A DNA stretch of 64,000 nt. It comes from Zychaea mexicana (lineage: Eukaryota; Mucoromycota; Mucoromycetes; Mucorales; Lichtheimiaceae). The DNA lies in the NCBI RefSeq assembly GCF_025766255.1, contig NW_026516820.1:1-64000 (forward strand), read 5' to 3'. Both the position numbers and the translations under genes were made by a program. Below are positions 23,686 through 36,346 of the stretch, in pieces; position 1 is the stretch's first letter, and each line of letters begins with the position of its first letter. The notes below the pieces were generated by a model. That model worked only from the letters and a program-made list of their open reading frames with translations, was not told where the DNA came from and did not search any database.

Positions 23686-23767
23686 GGTAACATGGCCGAG
23701 TTGGTCTAAGGCGCCAGACTCAAGTTCTGGTCTCGCAAGAGGCGTGAGTTCGAATCTCACTGTTACC
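23686..23767 (+). tRNA. tRNA-Leu (anticodon CAA)
   Basis: Folds as a class-II tRNA that reads TTG codons. The acceptor arms GGTAACA and TGTTACC pair fully. The D-arm holds GGCCGAGTTGG. The anticodon stem CCAGA/TCTGG encloses loop CTCAAGT, giving CAA. A long variable arm (CTCGCAAGAGG) is typical of leucine tRNAs, and the T-arm GTGAG-TTCGAAT-CTCAC is perfect. There is no intron in the anticodon loop, and CCA is not encoded in full. Confidence 0.96.
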
Positions 23768-23794
23768 AGTAGCTGTTAGAAATAATAGTTTCAA

Positions 23795-23810
23795 TTTTTC
23801 ACTTTTTTTA
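23795..23810 (+). terminator. Pol III terminator of tRNA-Leu
   Basis: T5 run about 28 bp after the tRNA 3' end, followed by a T7 run; these are the expected stop signals for RNA polymerase III. Confidence 0.75.
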
Positions 23811-24930
23811 TTTGTCTGTTGTCGTATTTCTCTATAGATAGAGACCAGACGAAGAAGTATAATCACAGAGAGGATAGAATAGTTCCAAGATGATATTTTA
23901 TTCTATTTAATAAAGGCTACGCATTTTATGTATATATTTTTTTGTAGCTAAAAATATAAATAATAAATTACTGCCGATAATTATTATCGGTGATATGACG
24001 ATATAATAAGGTCAAATTTATAATTTGAATGCTATAGGCAGTTTACATTGACATATACATAGACCTTTGCCAACTCAGTGGCGGGACAGATCATGCGTGT
24101 CTGTTGTTTCGGACAAGCCGATTCAGATGTCTTTAAGGAAGCTTACAGGCACCTGGAAAGACCAGTCCATTGGTATGCAGTGATTATGAATTGATGCTGC
24201 CGTAGCATATGTGTTTGGTTAAGGGCTTGGTTTTATCAGGATTTCTATCACATTAGCAACTGTCGCTTACCCATTACTAAATACAAGCGGTTCATAATGG
24301 GTGTGATGAATATTTACACTACTTTGAGATTGATTCAAGCTATTCAACGCACTCCGCCATCTTCGTAACTTTCAAAAGACAGTAGAGGGAATACCACGCA
24401 GACAGATGAACCAATATAGATGATACATAATCAGCACCATATCATTAATCCCTTAAACATGGATCATAATCGAGTATAACGCAGAACCAACTATTGTATA
24501 CACAACGTTGTATTCTCGTAATCAGTCAACAACACTTTCTCTCGATTCAGATATTTGAGTTGCACCGAATGGACTTCTTGAAGAGCATGAGTCAACTCCA
24601 ATACAGAAAAAGGTGGTAATGCATCAAGAAACACACTGATCAAGGCAAAGATGTCCTTTTACACTCGAAAGACAAGATGCATCATCATCATCATGGTATG
24701 CAAACTCCACCTTCCCCATCTTTCCTCGTCTTGAAAAGGTACAATATCCGGTATGTCTGCGATTCGTCCATCAGTTTATAAGAACGGAAGTCTAGATGGC
24801 ATCACAAGCAGTTAATACAGGGCTGTGAACTCATTAAATTAAAGTCATTTCATATTTGACTCTCACCATACTTGATTTGTCTTTTATTTGCTCTCTTTCT
24901 TTTATCTATAAACTATTCACGGTTATCACA
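23811..24930. other. Intergenic region without recognised genes
   Basis: About 1.1 kb of AT-rich DNA. No open frame above 60 codons and no motif was recognised. Confidence 0.5.
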
Positions 24931-25121
24931 ATGGGGCAAGAAAAGTGAGTATATGAGTTCATGTCCAAAATTTATACTCTCAACCGTTTTTGTGGAAGGA
25001 ATATCCAGACGCCGAATTAATTCTCACAGTACGCGATCATGACGTATGGTACGAATTAGTGAAAAAGCATTACGCATCAATACCGCCGACAAACACATCA
25101 GAGCATATTATCGCGACATAG
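24931..25121 (+). pseudogene. Relic of a fungal P-loop sulfotransferase-like gene
   Basis: An ATG at 24931 starts MGQEK followed by a GTGAGT donor-like site. At 24987-25121 an open segment reads FLWKEYPDAELILTVRD, then WYELVKKHYASIPPTN before a TAG. The YPDAxxILTVRDxxxWYxxV block is characteristic of the fungal Sulfotransfer_4-like P-loop family. The N-terminal nucleotide-binding region that should lie between the two pieces (GxGRTGTxSLK type) is absent, and no acceptor joins them in frame. This looks like an internally deleted and 3'-truncated copy. Alternative: a chance match, but the block is long and specific. Confidence 0.6.
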
Positions 25122-25777
25122 TACGTACAATTGTGCTGAGCAGTTCCTTTCGTAAGGCGGAAAAAATTTCTCAATGCGCAATATAAGAAGGGGAAGTTTG
25201 TCAAGCATAATGTGTAGGGAAAGACGGATTGATGATAGGTGGTAGTAGTGATGCTTTTGGTTGTGATAAAGTGCTGAAATGCGTGACGATCCGAAAAATT
25301 GCAGCTATAGGTTATTACTCAGTAGTTAGGTCGCTATACAAAAAGGTAGAAGCAGGATACTAATTTTTTCAATGCCACAAAATATCAGCATGCCAACAAG
25401 GTGAGGAAAAATCAGAAAAGTGTGAAGGCAGGAGGAAACTACAGGTATGACTAGATGGATCAAAGGGTGGGTTCTAAAAATTGCACAAAATTGTCACATA
25501 CAATTTAAGCACACGGTCTTCAATTGTGAGCTAAAACTCACTCACGAATAGCACGTACCTTCATACATATTGCAAAAGTTGAGTAAAGGAAGTTGCACTC
25601 TCGTTTACTCCTGAAGACGTTCTTTTTGCATAAAACTTCAAGCCGCCTTTTTATATTTAGAGTACCGCTTCTAGTCCCGGATGGCCTGGCAAAAGGAAAG
25701 CTGGGCAACCAGACATTTTCCCTGCTGTTACTTCTACCCGCTCCTCCTGTCAAAATAAAGCAATAAAGGGAAAAAAA
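25122..25777. other. Upstream region of PET127
   Basis: About 650 bp with no recognised gene. It presumably includes the PET127 promoter; an A-run directly precedes the start codon. Confidence 0.5.
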
Positions 25778-28752
25778 ATGCTTGTTCGATCACGGTTTGC
25801 AAGCATACCCCATTACCAACAGATCGCTCTATTACGGCAACGATCGATCCATCAAACTCCCGCTGCCACTAGTACTGGTGAAACGATCCAACCTCGTACA
25901 GACGAAGATCGTGCTGAATCTTTTACAAAAAATGTTGACAGTGCAGAATCGCAACCAGATCAACAACGATCGAGTTTCTACACAAGCGCTACCACTACAA
26001 CGGAAACAAATAAACCTTCCACGAACGAGATTGGTGCGGAATCTGATACCAGTGCCAAATCTACTCAAAGACCTCAACATCAGCGAAGAAGGTCCTTGGC
26101 AGAGCGACTGTGGGCAAAACTCGAAGGAGAACTAGAAGATACTGGAGAAACAAAGGTAGCGCCTTTTGCGTTTTTATGAAGAGTGCGTTTCTGCAGAGCA
26201 GGAGTAAGAAAAATGATTTTTTTAAATTGATCATGTTAATAGTCTGATGCTGTCATATTGACAACGAAAAGCAAACTCAACAAGAAACTCAAAAGGCCAT
26301 CAACACCTACAAAATGGGAGAAAATAGATTATAGGCTCAAATATGAAAGCAAGTATATAACAAAAAGAAAGCCTTTTTTTTCCATGTACAGAAGCGATCG
26401 GATGCTGTGGTAATTAACTGCATGAATTTCTCTATTATAGGGGTGGAAGCACCAGAGCAACCAGAAGTGGCTACACTGGCGCATGGATTGGATCGGGTGC
26501 TTTTCAAGTAAATGTCCTTTTTTTTTTTTGAATGGTTGGATATGTGTACACGCACACAGTATTGCGCTATCTATATTTGCTAACGTGGACTTTGCTACTT
26601 CAATTACTACCTAGTCCAGGTGTACATTATCTCAAAGATCCTCGAACACGCGAATTTAACTTTACCCCATTTTTGGAATACACTACACAGCCAGCCAATT
26701 TTGACTATGACATGTTGACACCCTACAAGACTTCCTCCAAAGATACGGTAAGTTCCTATCTGGCTTTGTGGGTATCTTTGATAGTATATCATGCAAACGC
26801 ACAACAACAACAATGTAGACCATCGAATAACTTACAATGTGATATGTATTCTTATATTAGAATCTATTGGATATGGCACAAGCAAATAATATGCGGTACA
26901 TTGGATCCACGTCATCTGTTTCCTCCATACTGTCACAATTCTATTTCTTGATCTCTCACTTCAAACCTGTGAACACCTCCATCTTTTCCGAAACGCTCAA
27001 ATCCATGGCACGTGCATCATTATCATCATTATCAAACAAATAGTGTAGAGGGGGGCAAGGGGAGTGGCGATGAATTGCGTTTACTCCTTTTGTTTTGTGA
27101 CAAAAAATATAAGGCTGACCTTATGATCTTTGACAGCCCAACAAGTTTACTAGAGGCACAAGAACACCTGCATCGGTCAATGTCCGATGGAAAGATGGCG
27201 TATATGCCATTGATGCAGACAAGACATATGATATTGAAGAAACAGTTTTATCAGTGATGGTATGAGAGAGAAAGAAGATGCTCGTCTCGGAAGCCCCTTA
27301 CTCACTCTCCTCATATTACAAATCTATAATTCATGAAGGGCAAATCTATGGAAAAGATGCTAACGCTGGAACCTGCTGAATATGAACGGTATCTCAAAGA
27401 TACGGAGGCGTCACCGATAACCGAGGTTGAACGCAGCCAACCCGAAACATATGCATATGGCAAGGTAATCACAAGAGTATAACTATGAGCGGGTGTATTT
27501 CTTGTTCTAAATCACAAACACTGGAATACTAGATTGGGCAGTTCCTTTTGCGTTCACAGTTGGATTGTCAAGATCCCCGATTACCTCGGAAAACGTTTGA
27601 TTTAAAAACTCGTGCGACCGTTCCGATACGCTTGGATATAAGCAATTATAAGGTAGGTTATAAGCGAAAACTTTAGCAATTCTAAGCGGAAATGTGATGC
27701 GCGTGTTGTCGCGTGGGCCTCACACACAGCGCACATACACTCACATACACATTACCTGCAGCATTATTTACCAACACGTTATTGTTTTACACAGGATTAT
27801 TTGGGTTATTCGTTACGACGATCTCACGGTCTATATGAATCGTTTGAGCGAGAATATTTTGACATGTTGCGGTCGGCGTTTCTCAAGTACAGTTTCCAAG
27901 TCCGTATTGGCCATATGGACGGTATTCTAGTCGCTTATCACAACACGTGGAAACTGTTTGGATTCCAGTACATCTCTCGGGAAGAGATGGATGCTCGACT
28001 ATTCGGTAATAGTCGTATGGGCAGTGAATCGTTCCACAACGTACTGCTACTGTTTCACGCAGTGTTGGATAAAGCAACAAAGAGATATCCAAACAAGGTA
28101 AAGCAAAAATAAGGGAAAGATACATTACGCAGAAGGATTCATGAAAAAGGGCTTACATATATAGTCCGTACGGATAACGGTTAGTTCGGGTGCCTCGCAC
28201 ATGGATATATTTGTGGAGCAACTGCCTGATGATGATGACAAAGACTACGGGGCCGACGCGAAGAACGAAATCAACAGTAATACCAGTAGCTCACCATCGA
28301 CGACGACGACGACGACACAAGAAGAAACTTCAACACAGACAGCGGAAAAAGAAGATCAAGAAGTAGAAGAGCATCACATTGAGGACGACGATGACAAAGG
28401 AAGCGAATTTTTTGAGACGAAAAACAGAATTGATATCGACAGTGAAGTTTACAAAAACCCAATGACGCACTACACACTCGCCACACGATCGTTTATAAAC
28501 GACATATTTGTCGAAAAAGGAGATCCAATAGTGCTGGGGAAGAAGACGGATGTCTGGAAACTCCAATACAATATAAACGAGGTGCGTATGAAGGAACAAG
28601 AGTCGAGAAACATTTTTAGAGCGATGCGGTTGCAACAAGCTGTGCTGCATCGAAGACAAGGACAGACCAATCAATCGTTTATCAATCTCATGAAAGATAT
28701 AAGCAACCGCGGTTTGGAATATGAAAATATGGAAAAATCCGGTAACAAATGA
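25778..28752 (+). CDS. PET127: Pet127-family mitochondrial RNA-processing protein
   Basis: Mitochondrial membrane-associated protein needed in yeast for 5' processing and turnover of mitochondrial RNA. About 696 aa in ten exons: 25778-26155, 26243-26348, 26441-26507, 26615-26747, 26861-27007, 27137-27259, 27339-27464, 27533-27652, 27795-28097 and 28165-28752. The N-terminus (MLVRSRFASIPHYQQIALL) is basic and Ser-rich, suiting mitochondrial import. Pet127 core blocks are clear: NPGVHYLKDPRT, RYIGSTSSVSSILSQFYF, VRWKDGVYAIDADK, GKSMEKMLTLEP, LRSQLDCQDPRLP, TFDLKTRATVPIRLD, YFDMLRSAFLKYSFQVRIG and WKLFGFQYISREEMD. The C-terminus is acidic, then helical. Frame requires a GC-AG intron after 26348 (donor GCAAGT) and probably another after 27007 (GCACGT). 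Confidence 0.93.
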
Positions 28753-29115
28753 TGGTGATAATTTAATAAACAGTTACAAATTGATTAAAAAACTTTATAG
28801 AGGGAGAGAGATTGGAATGGTTCTGTTTTGTGGATTTATTTGTAAATACATTAAGTTTCATCACTCCATGTATACTTGTTATAATAGAAAAAAGGCGGGT
28901 TATTACGTTTCAGTACAGAAAGAAGAGAAAGAAGAATATGCTGCAATATTTGTTTTTATGTGGCATTCAAAAAAAATGGAAAGGGGGGATAAACTCTTTT
29001 GACTCTAGGGAATCTTATGATTATACACAGTTTGCAAACAAAGAAGTAAACACACAGCATAGCAAAGCAACGTCAACAAAAAACACACGCATGCAAACGT
29101 GATGCCATTCATTGG
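28753..29115. other. Convergent 3' intergenic region
   Basis: About 360 bp between PET127 and the MYND gene, AT-rich; nothing recognised beyond probable 3' untranslated regions. Confidence 0.55.
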
Positions 29116-29907
29116 TTATAATTTGTTGCTGTTACATTCCCGCTGATGGATAGGCTGGTGTGCCATCCGACACTTGTTGCTGCAATAGACTTGGGCTTTG
29201 CAGCGTGCACACACGGGCATAGCACGTTTCTCGACTCCACAATGGCTGCAGCTGGAAGATGTAGAAGATGCATAGCTGCTACTTGTTGCACAGCTGCTCA
29301 CAGACATCGACCGGGTTGTCAACATCATAGACTTGTTGTTGCCTGAAGATGGTGGAGGGATACCAGTGGTAGTATTTGTAGCAGCTTCAGCGGCAGCGGC
29401 AGCAGAGTGTTGGATTTCGATGACCGTTTCCTGAACGTCAAATGGTAGACAACACGGTTCAGGGACATCATTGACACATTTCTTGAAATACTTTGGATGT
29501 TGATGATGATGATGGCTGGCGCGAAAGTAATAGATCAAGATCCGAATAGCTCTCCCATAGCAAATGGATTGCGTATGTTCTTGTTCTTCTTCTTGTTGCT
29601 TCTTGAGCCGTTTGGCCAGACACCATAATAATGCGTCATCGTCGTCAACTTGCTGTCTCGTCAAAACCTCATCAAAGAGGGAACGGTCGCAATGAATCTT
29701 GACATACTCTGGTTGTGCCAGTATAGACCGGATACCGCCTTCTTGATGTTGCTGGGATGATGATGATGATAATAATGATATTGATGGCTTGTTCTTGCTC
29801 TTATTACTAGTAGGAGCGATAGTAGTAGGAGATGAAAAGAAGCTCGAAAGTTTAGCTAGTGGCGAATTTGATGATCGGTGATTGTTCCAGAAGAGTACAG
29901 ATGGCAT
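29116..29907 (-). CDS. MYND-type zinc finger protein
   Basis: Single-exon gene for 263 aa. The C-terminus (about residues 220-258) is a complete MYND finger: CSHCGVEKRAMPVCARC, then VYCSNKCRMAHQPIHQREC, with the C-x2-C, C-x2-C, C-x3-C and H-x3-C ligand pairs in place. MYND fingers bind proline-rich peptides and act in protein-protein contact. The rest has no domain I recognise: a Ser/Gln-rich N-terminus, a helical middle (LLWCLAKRLKKQQEEEQEHT) and an Ala/Ser/Thr-rich linker. The start ATG at 29907 is the first in frame. The protein ends six residues after the last MYND cysteine. Fungal relatives include small MYND proteins of unknown role (the yeast Mub1 type is much longer), so only the finger is assigned. 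Confidence 0.8.
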   Translation of the reverse strand: MPSVLFWNNHRSSNSPLAKLSSFFSSPTTIAPTSNKSKNKPSISLLSSSSSQQHQEGGIRSILAQPEYVKIHCDRSLFDEVLTRQQVDDDDALLWCLAKRLKKQQEEEQEHTQSICYGRAIRILIYYFRASHHHHQHPKYFKKCVNDVPEPCCLPFDVQETVIEIQHSAAAAAEAATNTTTGIPPPSSGNNKSMMLTTRSMSVSSCATSSSYASSTSSSCSHCGVEKRAMPVCARCKAQVYCSNKCRMAHQPIHQRECNSNKL

Positions 29908-32134
29908 TTTGGTAGTAGTAGTAGTAAGTCTGTTATGTAGGTATACAGGTAGATAGATAGGATCGAATATAGCAGAGGAGAGAGGGGAGAGTGAAAAAAG
30001 GCTATTGATGGCGTTTTAGAAAAAAACCGCGAAAACAGAGGGTGCTTATATATATGTGAGTGGATACGAACAATTGCTGTACCGTCGTGTCTGGGCTGAA
30101 AAGCTTTTGAGTTATAAACGACATACAAGCAAATTTAAAGAGCATATCATTGGTCTCAGGTGACCCCATGTGTTGTTGTTGGATTCCGGCAATGGGTTAG
30201 TTTATTATCCTCTCATAGAAATATAAACAAAATAATTCATCTGAATCGTCTTTTTTTTATTGTAACAGCTTCCGTCTTGGTTCCAAACAGAACAAGGCAA
30301 GCTTTCTGTCATTGACCTGTTTTGCGTATTCGCCGGAGCAATCAACAGGTACGGCTTGGCGTAGTGCAAATGATCGTCTCCTGTCGTCGTCGCATTATAA
30401 TAGCTGTTATTCGTCACTCTTTTGTTTTTAGCTAACCCCTTATTTTACCCCACTCCAAAACTGCTTCTTTCTCTATCGATCTCTCTTATTACTGCTTGTT
30501 TTATAGTAGGGTTTGTTCTCAGACACATTGTCGGCTGCATCCCGACAATGCTCCCGAGCCAAAATAACAATAATGCATAAACAATAATCTATGTACTGTC
30601 AGTGAAGTAATATAAATGATTGTTATTTTTTCTTTGCGCCACTTCTCCCTCATTATTCGATACGTGAAACGTCGCAGAAGCTGCTGTCGTGTCGCACCTT
30701 TCTTTTAATAACTGGAGTTTTCTTTAGATTGTTTGACACTTTTACGAATGGAAACGAATATCATGTTGTTGACACAGGGGAGGAGCAAAAACAACAACAG
30801 TGGAATCTTATAGTTCTCTCTCTTTCTGTCAAGTTGTTATCTTGGAATGACATCACAAAGCGCACTGCTTCCCCCTCCTTTGCAAGATACATGGAAGAAG
30901 ATAGATAAACAAGGTGCTTCTTAGTAGCAGTTTTATAGCGGATATGTATTAAAATAGAAAAAAGAAGAAGTAAATAAGGAGAAGCATCGAAATGCTCCCT
31001 TGTCCTTTTCATGCTTTGCTCTTTGACAGTTGAGTAATATAAAAGAACGACAGACAGTTAGGTAGTCAATGCTCATGTACATTTGTACGCATATACGTTT
31101 AACAAGAAGACGAACGAAATGTAGGAGAAATAAGTGGTTTTCTCATTGGGGCTACATCTGATGACTTATCTTCTACTCTCCCCTTAAAAGAAGAGTAAAA
31201 AATGGCTATGTAGTGTATGGGTGCTACAGTTTTTCAGTGGTGCAACAGATGTGCAGCAACGTACAATACAAGAAAGAGCAATAACAGTAGAGTCCATGTG
31301 CTCGTATATGGTTAGGTAGAGTGTGTAGCATATACCGTTTTTCTGAAGCAACAGAACAAAGAAGAATGCCATTCCAAATTGTTTCTATTTTGGCCAAAAG
31401 ACCTGAGAAGCTTTATTGGGTGGCTGCTGCTTCCTGTTGCCGCCCGTCGGTAAAAAGCTATCGTCGTCGTCTTTTGTTGCCCAAGCCCCTTTCCTCTCAC
31501 CCCCCGTCATCGTCTCCAATTTTTTGTACTCCTGCTGCAGCAATGTCAGGAGAGCAAAACCAATGCTACATGCAGGTTTAGGCCGATAATCTCTCTTCCT
31601 CTCTCGCTCTTTGTGTGTATTAGTCAAACTCTGATTCATAGGGTAGCAATGGTAACCATATCTCCCTCCACAATTTATGCATACAGTAGATAGCCAGGCT
31701 GATGAGGGTGGGGGCGTGTGGCATAATAGCTGAGATATACAGTGTACAAGTCCTTCATGTACAAGGAATTTTGTACTACGCTCAGTCTTGTCATCATTGA
31801 TGTGATACGGATAATGCACCGTATTTCATGTATCTTGACGAGTGCTACGGCTTTTTTTAACCTCTCTTGCCCGCCTCTTTTTTTCGTTTCTGCTCTATAC
31901 ACGCGCCGGTATCCCCCTTCACTACTTTAACAACGCACATTGGGTCACCTACATAAAACACCCGTACATATCATCATATTTAAAATTTAGGAGTGCGTGT
32001 GTATGTGTGGGGAGCCTGCCTTGTAAGAAGTTTAAGCCAAGAGACAGTTCTCCTCCACAAATGTTGCTTCTTGTTCTACAATAATTCACCCCTCGCCAAC
32101 TACTAATCGGCAACAAAAAGAAAGAGATCTTGCC
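29908..32134. other. Intergenic region, 2.2 kb
   Basis: Divergent upstream region between the MYND gene and the START-domain gene. Small open frames at 31321-31581, 31385-31819 (-) and elsewhere lack motifs and splice support. No RNA gene was recognised. Confidence 0.5.
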
Positions 32135-34893
32135 ATGGTGGAATGGGAAGATTCACATGCATCTCATCGCTCGACGACGCAATCTGTCGGAGGCAAATTC
32201 AAAGCTCTATTTAGCGACGACGAAGACGACTACGACGACGGCTGCGGCATTATTAACAACCATCATCACCGCCAACATCAGACAACAAGCACAGCATGGA
32301 ACAACAATCGTAATCGACATGAACTACATCATCCCCACCATTACTATAGTCCAATCATGCCGTCACTGGCATCCATGCCACATATCTCCTCTGGATTTGT
32401 CGATCCGTTATTAACATCCACAGCCTATCATATTCATCAGGCCGAGTCTGCCTTATCGTCGCTAAAACAAATCATATGGGAACAACAACAAGCCGCGACA
32501 GATGAGTGTTCTTCCTCTTGCATACCAGTAGCAGGAGCTTCGGATACAGGGTGGAAAAAAACATTGAAGCATAAAAAGAGCGGCGTCGTGGTCCATATGA
32601 AGAACAGTGGCGGCGGTAGTAGTGGCATTCACCACAAGGCGGACAAGACGCCCATTTTTAAAGGTGAAGCCGTGATTCATGGATTCTCACCACAGTCTGT
32701 ATTCTACGTGATTGGCATGCGCAAGTTATGGGACGAGCAGTAAGGGTTGTTTCGACTATGTACTACGACGACTGAGAGAGGGGGTTGCGCGCTATTTGAT
32801 GATAAGGATGAATGATCCGTTGACTGTCCGCTTTATTACAAAGGTACGACGATGGTAATCTGGTGGAAAATTTAAACGAGACAACGTCTTTGACATATGA
32901 AGTGTCCAAACCAAATCCATCATCCAGGTAATGTTTTATAAATGCTGTTTGTTGTGTACAACCGTAGTACAAACATGATGCACACACCACATGGCTTGCT
33001 TAAACTTAAGTACAGCTGGCACGTAAAAACTTGCTATGATACGGATTATACTTACTGATTCTAGCTGTACTACCAATGCCACCGGACAATTTTTCTTTTA
33101 AAAAACAATAGCCTTTGTGCGAATAGCATCAATCGACCACGCGACATGGCACTGGTGGAAAAAATCGAGTGTACTCAGGATGGCGCTATTTTCTTTGCAT
33201 GCACCAGTGTTGAAACACCCCGTGTGCCACGCATTCAAGGGCGAGTCAGAGCGCAGATCAAAGTACATACCATCCATCTTTTACAAGAAGCAATGTCCTA
33301 ACTCGCGATACATACTATAGCTACAAGGCTGGGTACTGCAACCCATTTCGGGAGGACCGACGCCAGCCACGCGTGTGATCTATGTCATCCAAGAAAACAT
33401 GAAAGGCTGGGTACCTGGGTTTGCGAAAAAGTCGTTGGCACGTCGACCCCTAGCTATTGCTTTGGTCAACGAGTATCTGCAAAAGAAATCAGAAAGGATG
33501 CGCGCGCAAAAGATGCGCTGTGCTGCTGCTGCAGCAGCTACTGTAGCAACTACAACAACGATGATGTCCTCCTCATCTTCCTCCTCAGCTACTTCATCCC
33601 CGTTTGCTTCAGTCAGTAATAATGAAAGCATTGGCCGAAGTCGATTTCGATCAACACGACGGAGGCCTTCGCTCTTGGCAAATTCGACTATCTCAGCACG
33701 GAGTAACCAGTTGCGTATATATATTTACTGTTTTATTTACTTTGTGACAAAGAGAGAGCGAGAGAGGGAGAAAGGTCATGCCATTGTATTATATATAAGA
33801 ATGAATAATAACCCCACCTTTTTTTCTTGTTGTCGTTGGTAAATTTATGCTGCCCTAGCAGCAGTAGTGTGGAACGGTACCCTAATACCTCAGCAGTAAT
33901 AGTGCAACCCAAATCCACGCCCTCATCATCATTATCTTCCTCACAGCGGTCTAGCAGCAATACCAGCAACGGAACACCACTATTGAAAAAGCGGATTACC
34001 TTTACAGAGAAAGGCAAAGCCTTTTCTCCATCATTACCTTTGTTTGAAGCAGCCATTGAACAAAGTAGTACAACAGGCTCATTCGTGAGCGTCACAGGTG
34101 TTAAAAACCAGCAGCAACAAGTAGAGTCATCACCAGCAGCCGCTATTGTACCACGACCCCATCCTTTATACCCTACGCATCGCCATCTTCCAAAAAAAGT
34201 AGAAACTATGAATTTATTTAAACGGATTTCTGCTTCTTTGGATTCATGGACGCTTATTGAAGAAGAAACGAATGATGATCTGCGTATATACAGCTACAGT
34301 AGTCCGACGACAGCAACAACGGCGTCTCGATTACCGCTCCTACGAGCAGACGGGTCAGTGGTTGGCAAGTGGAGCGCTGAGCAGCTGTGCTCTGCAGTTC
34401 AATGTTTCGGCGCACGTAAAGAATGTATGTGTTCTTTTACCTGCTATTTGTAAGCATACACAGCTGGAAAATTAATATCGACGATCTATATAGGGGATCA
34501 AAACTTTGTGGATGGACACATTATTGATCGCTTCAGTCAAAAGGATTACCTTGTCTATTGGTGTATGAACAACAACCAAGATAACAAAAACGGTTCTAAG
34601 CTCGAGTCCAACAGCTCGACAACAGCCATCACCAGTATTGAAACAGATCCGGTGTCAGGGGTTATCACTACGATTACTACAAGTGTGCATGACAGTATCA
34701 CTCAGCAACAACCGACAGTAGCTGCAGCTGCAGCTGCAACTGATAAAGTTGACGGCGAAAAACTCGATAATTGCATGATGGTGGATGGTGATGCCAACAC
34801 ACAGACAGCAAAATTACAAGTGGACTTATATGGATGGATATTTCGGCCTGGGGAACAAGAAGGAGTTGTGCATATAACGTGGATTGGCAATCT

Positions 34894-34926
<33 letters not shown>

Positions 34927-36346
34927 GGGAGCAACATTCAGTCACTACTACTGCATCCCAAGATTAGCAAACTACATGAACCAGCACGGATGCCCGCCCT
35001 ATATCCGCCGAGTTGCCGGTAAAGTGACGTATGAAGATTTCGATAACGACACGGGTGTCTATCGTGTTGCCTATATCGCCAAGGTCCAGCAAAAACAACA
35101 TGATAATGACCAACAGCAACAGTCATCACCACAAAAGAAGATCATAAAGAAAAAGAGTAGCCGGCTATTGTTATTATGGTGTACAGATATTCGAATTCAC
35201 CCGTCAAGGTATCCAGCCGGCATCCAGGTCACATTGACGCCACCCATTGGGACCAGGGCAGAACTGTCGTCGTCCAAAGCGAGTATACGGGTGTATACTA
35301 CTTCACAGGAGATGGATGGCAAACAAGTTGTGATTGATATTGCTCCTTCTCCTTCACCGACAATTACCAGCGATGATGGTGGTGGTGTTGCTACTACTAC
35401 AGCTGGACAAGAACAAGTGTTTACTTGTAATGGTCAGCCATTGGTGCCAAGGTTAACAATTTCTGCTAATATTGCTTCTCCTATTGCTGCGAATGCATTA
35501 ACTACTCAGCCACAAGCAGCAGCAGCGGCAGTAGCATCAACTCAGCAACAGCAACAGTACATAACGCCAATAACGTCGCCTGTCACGGACCAAGAACCGG
35601 TGGCAGCAGCAGAAGCAGTAAGGGCGGAAGATGATGATACCAAAGATCCTCCTAGCACTCCTCCAATGGTCACTCCGCCACAAAGCGCAGGCGTGCAAGA
35701 TTCGAGCCAAGACGACACCCTACAGAGCAATACACCACCGCAGAAAGAAAAGCTGCTACAGGATAGTGTAGCCTTACAGCAGAAGCAACAGCAGACACGG
35801 GTGGAATCCGCTGTACATGTTATGGAGTGTACGTCAAAAGCAAAAAGTGAACAAAGAATTCCTGAACAACAACAAGGTTTATATATACATCAACCCGAAA
35901 AACAAGCGCGACAGCAACAACAATCACATAACAGCCAACACCGCAAACCTGCTCAGTTATCATCATCATCATCAACAACAGCACGACCATCCACTCCGTC
36001 GTATTCGGCAACATACAACACCACCACTACTACTGCTCACAACAACAGTAATATATACCCTTCGAGAAACACTCGACAGCTGAATGTAGTACCCGAAGGC
36101 TACAAGTTAATCCCTCAACAACAGGTAAGTACACACAGACTAACACCGAGAAATATCGGTTGATGATTTTGGGGCGTTGTGAAATTAATACCTTTTTATT
36201 TTGCGTTTCTTTCTTTCTAGAATAATAATATAATCATTATCTCGGACGAGCTTACATTCAATGGTCAGCAGCTGGCCGTGGTGTTCTTGGCTATGGTATT
36301 ATCCTATTACATGGGCAAACTAGCATGCGCAACCACTTACTGCTAA
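32135..36346 (+). CDS. Large protein with two START-like regions and a C-terminal membrane anchor
   Basis: Predicted lipid-binding/transfer protein of about 1183 aa. Exons: 32135-32739, 32844-32927, 33112-33262, 33321-about 33709, 33859-34424, 34494-36124 and 36221-36346. The first START-like region spans exons 1-4: GWKKTLKHKKSGVVVHMKN, KGEAVIHGFSPQSVFYVI, MRKLWDEQYDDGNLVENL, NRPRDMALVEKIECTQDG, VIYVIQENMKGWVPGF. A second related region lies in exons 5-6: SLDSWTLIEEETNDDLRIY, ARKEWDQNFVDGHIIDRF, then LQVDLYGWIFRPG and CPPYIRRVAG. Long Gln/Ala/Thr-rich segments follow. The last exon encodes a hydrophobic stretch LAVVFLAMVLSYYMG near the end, which fits a tail anchor. The exon 4 donor is the weak point: phase demands a GTTGCG donor at 33710. 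Membrane contact-site function is inference only. Confidence 0.8.
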
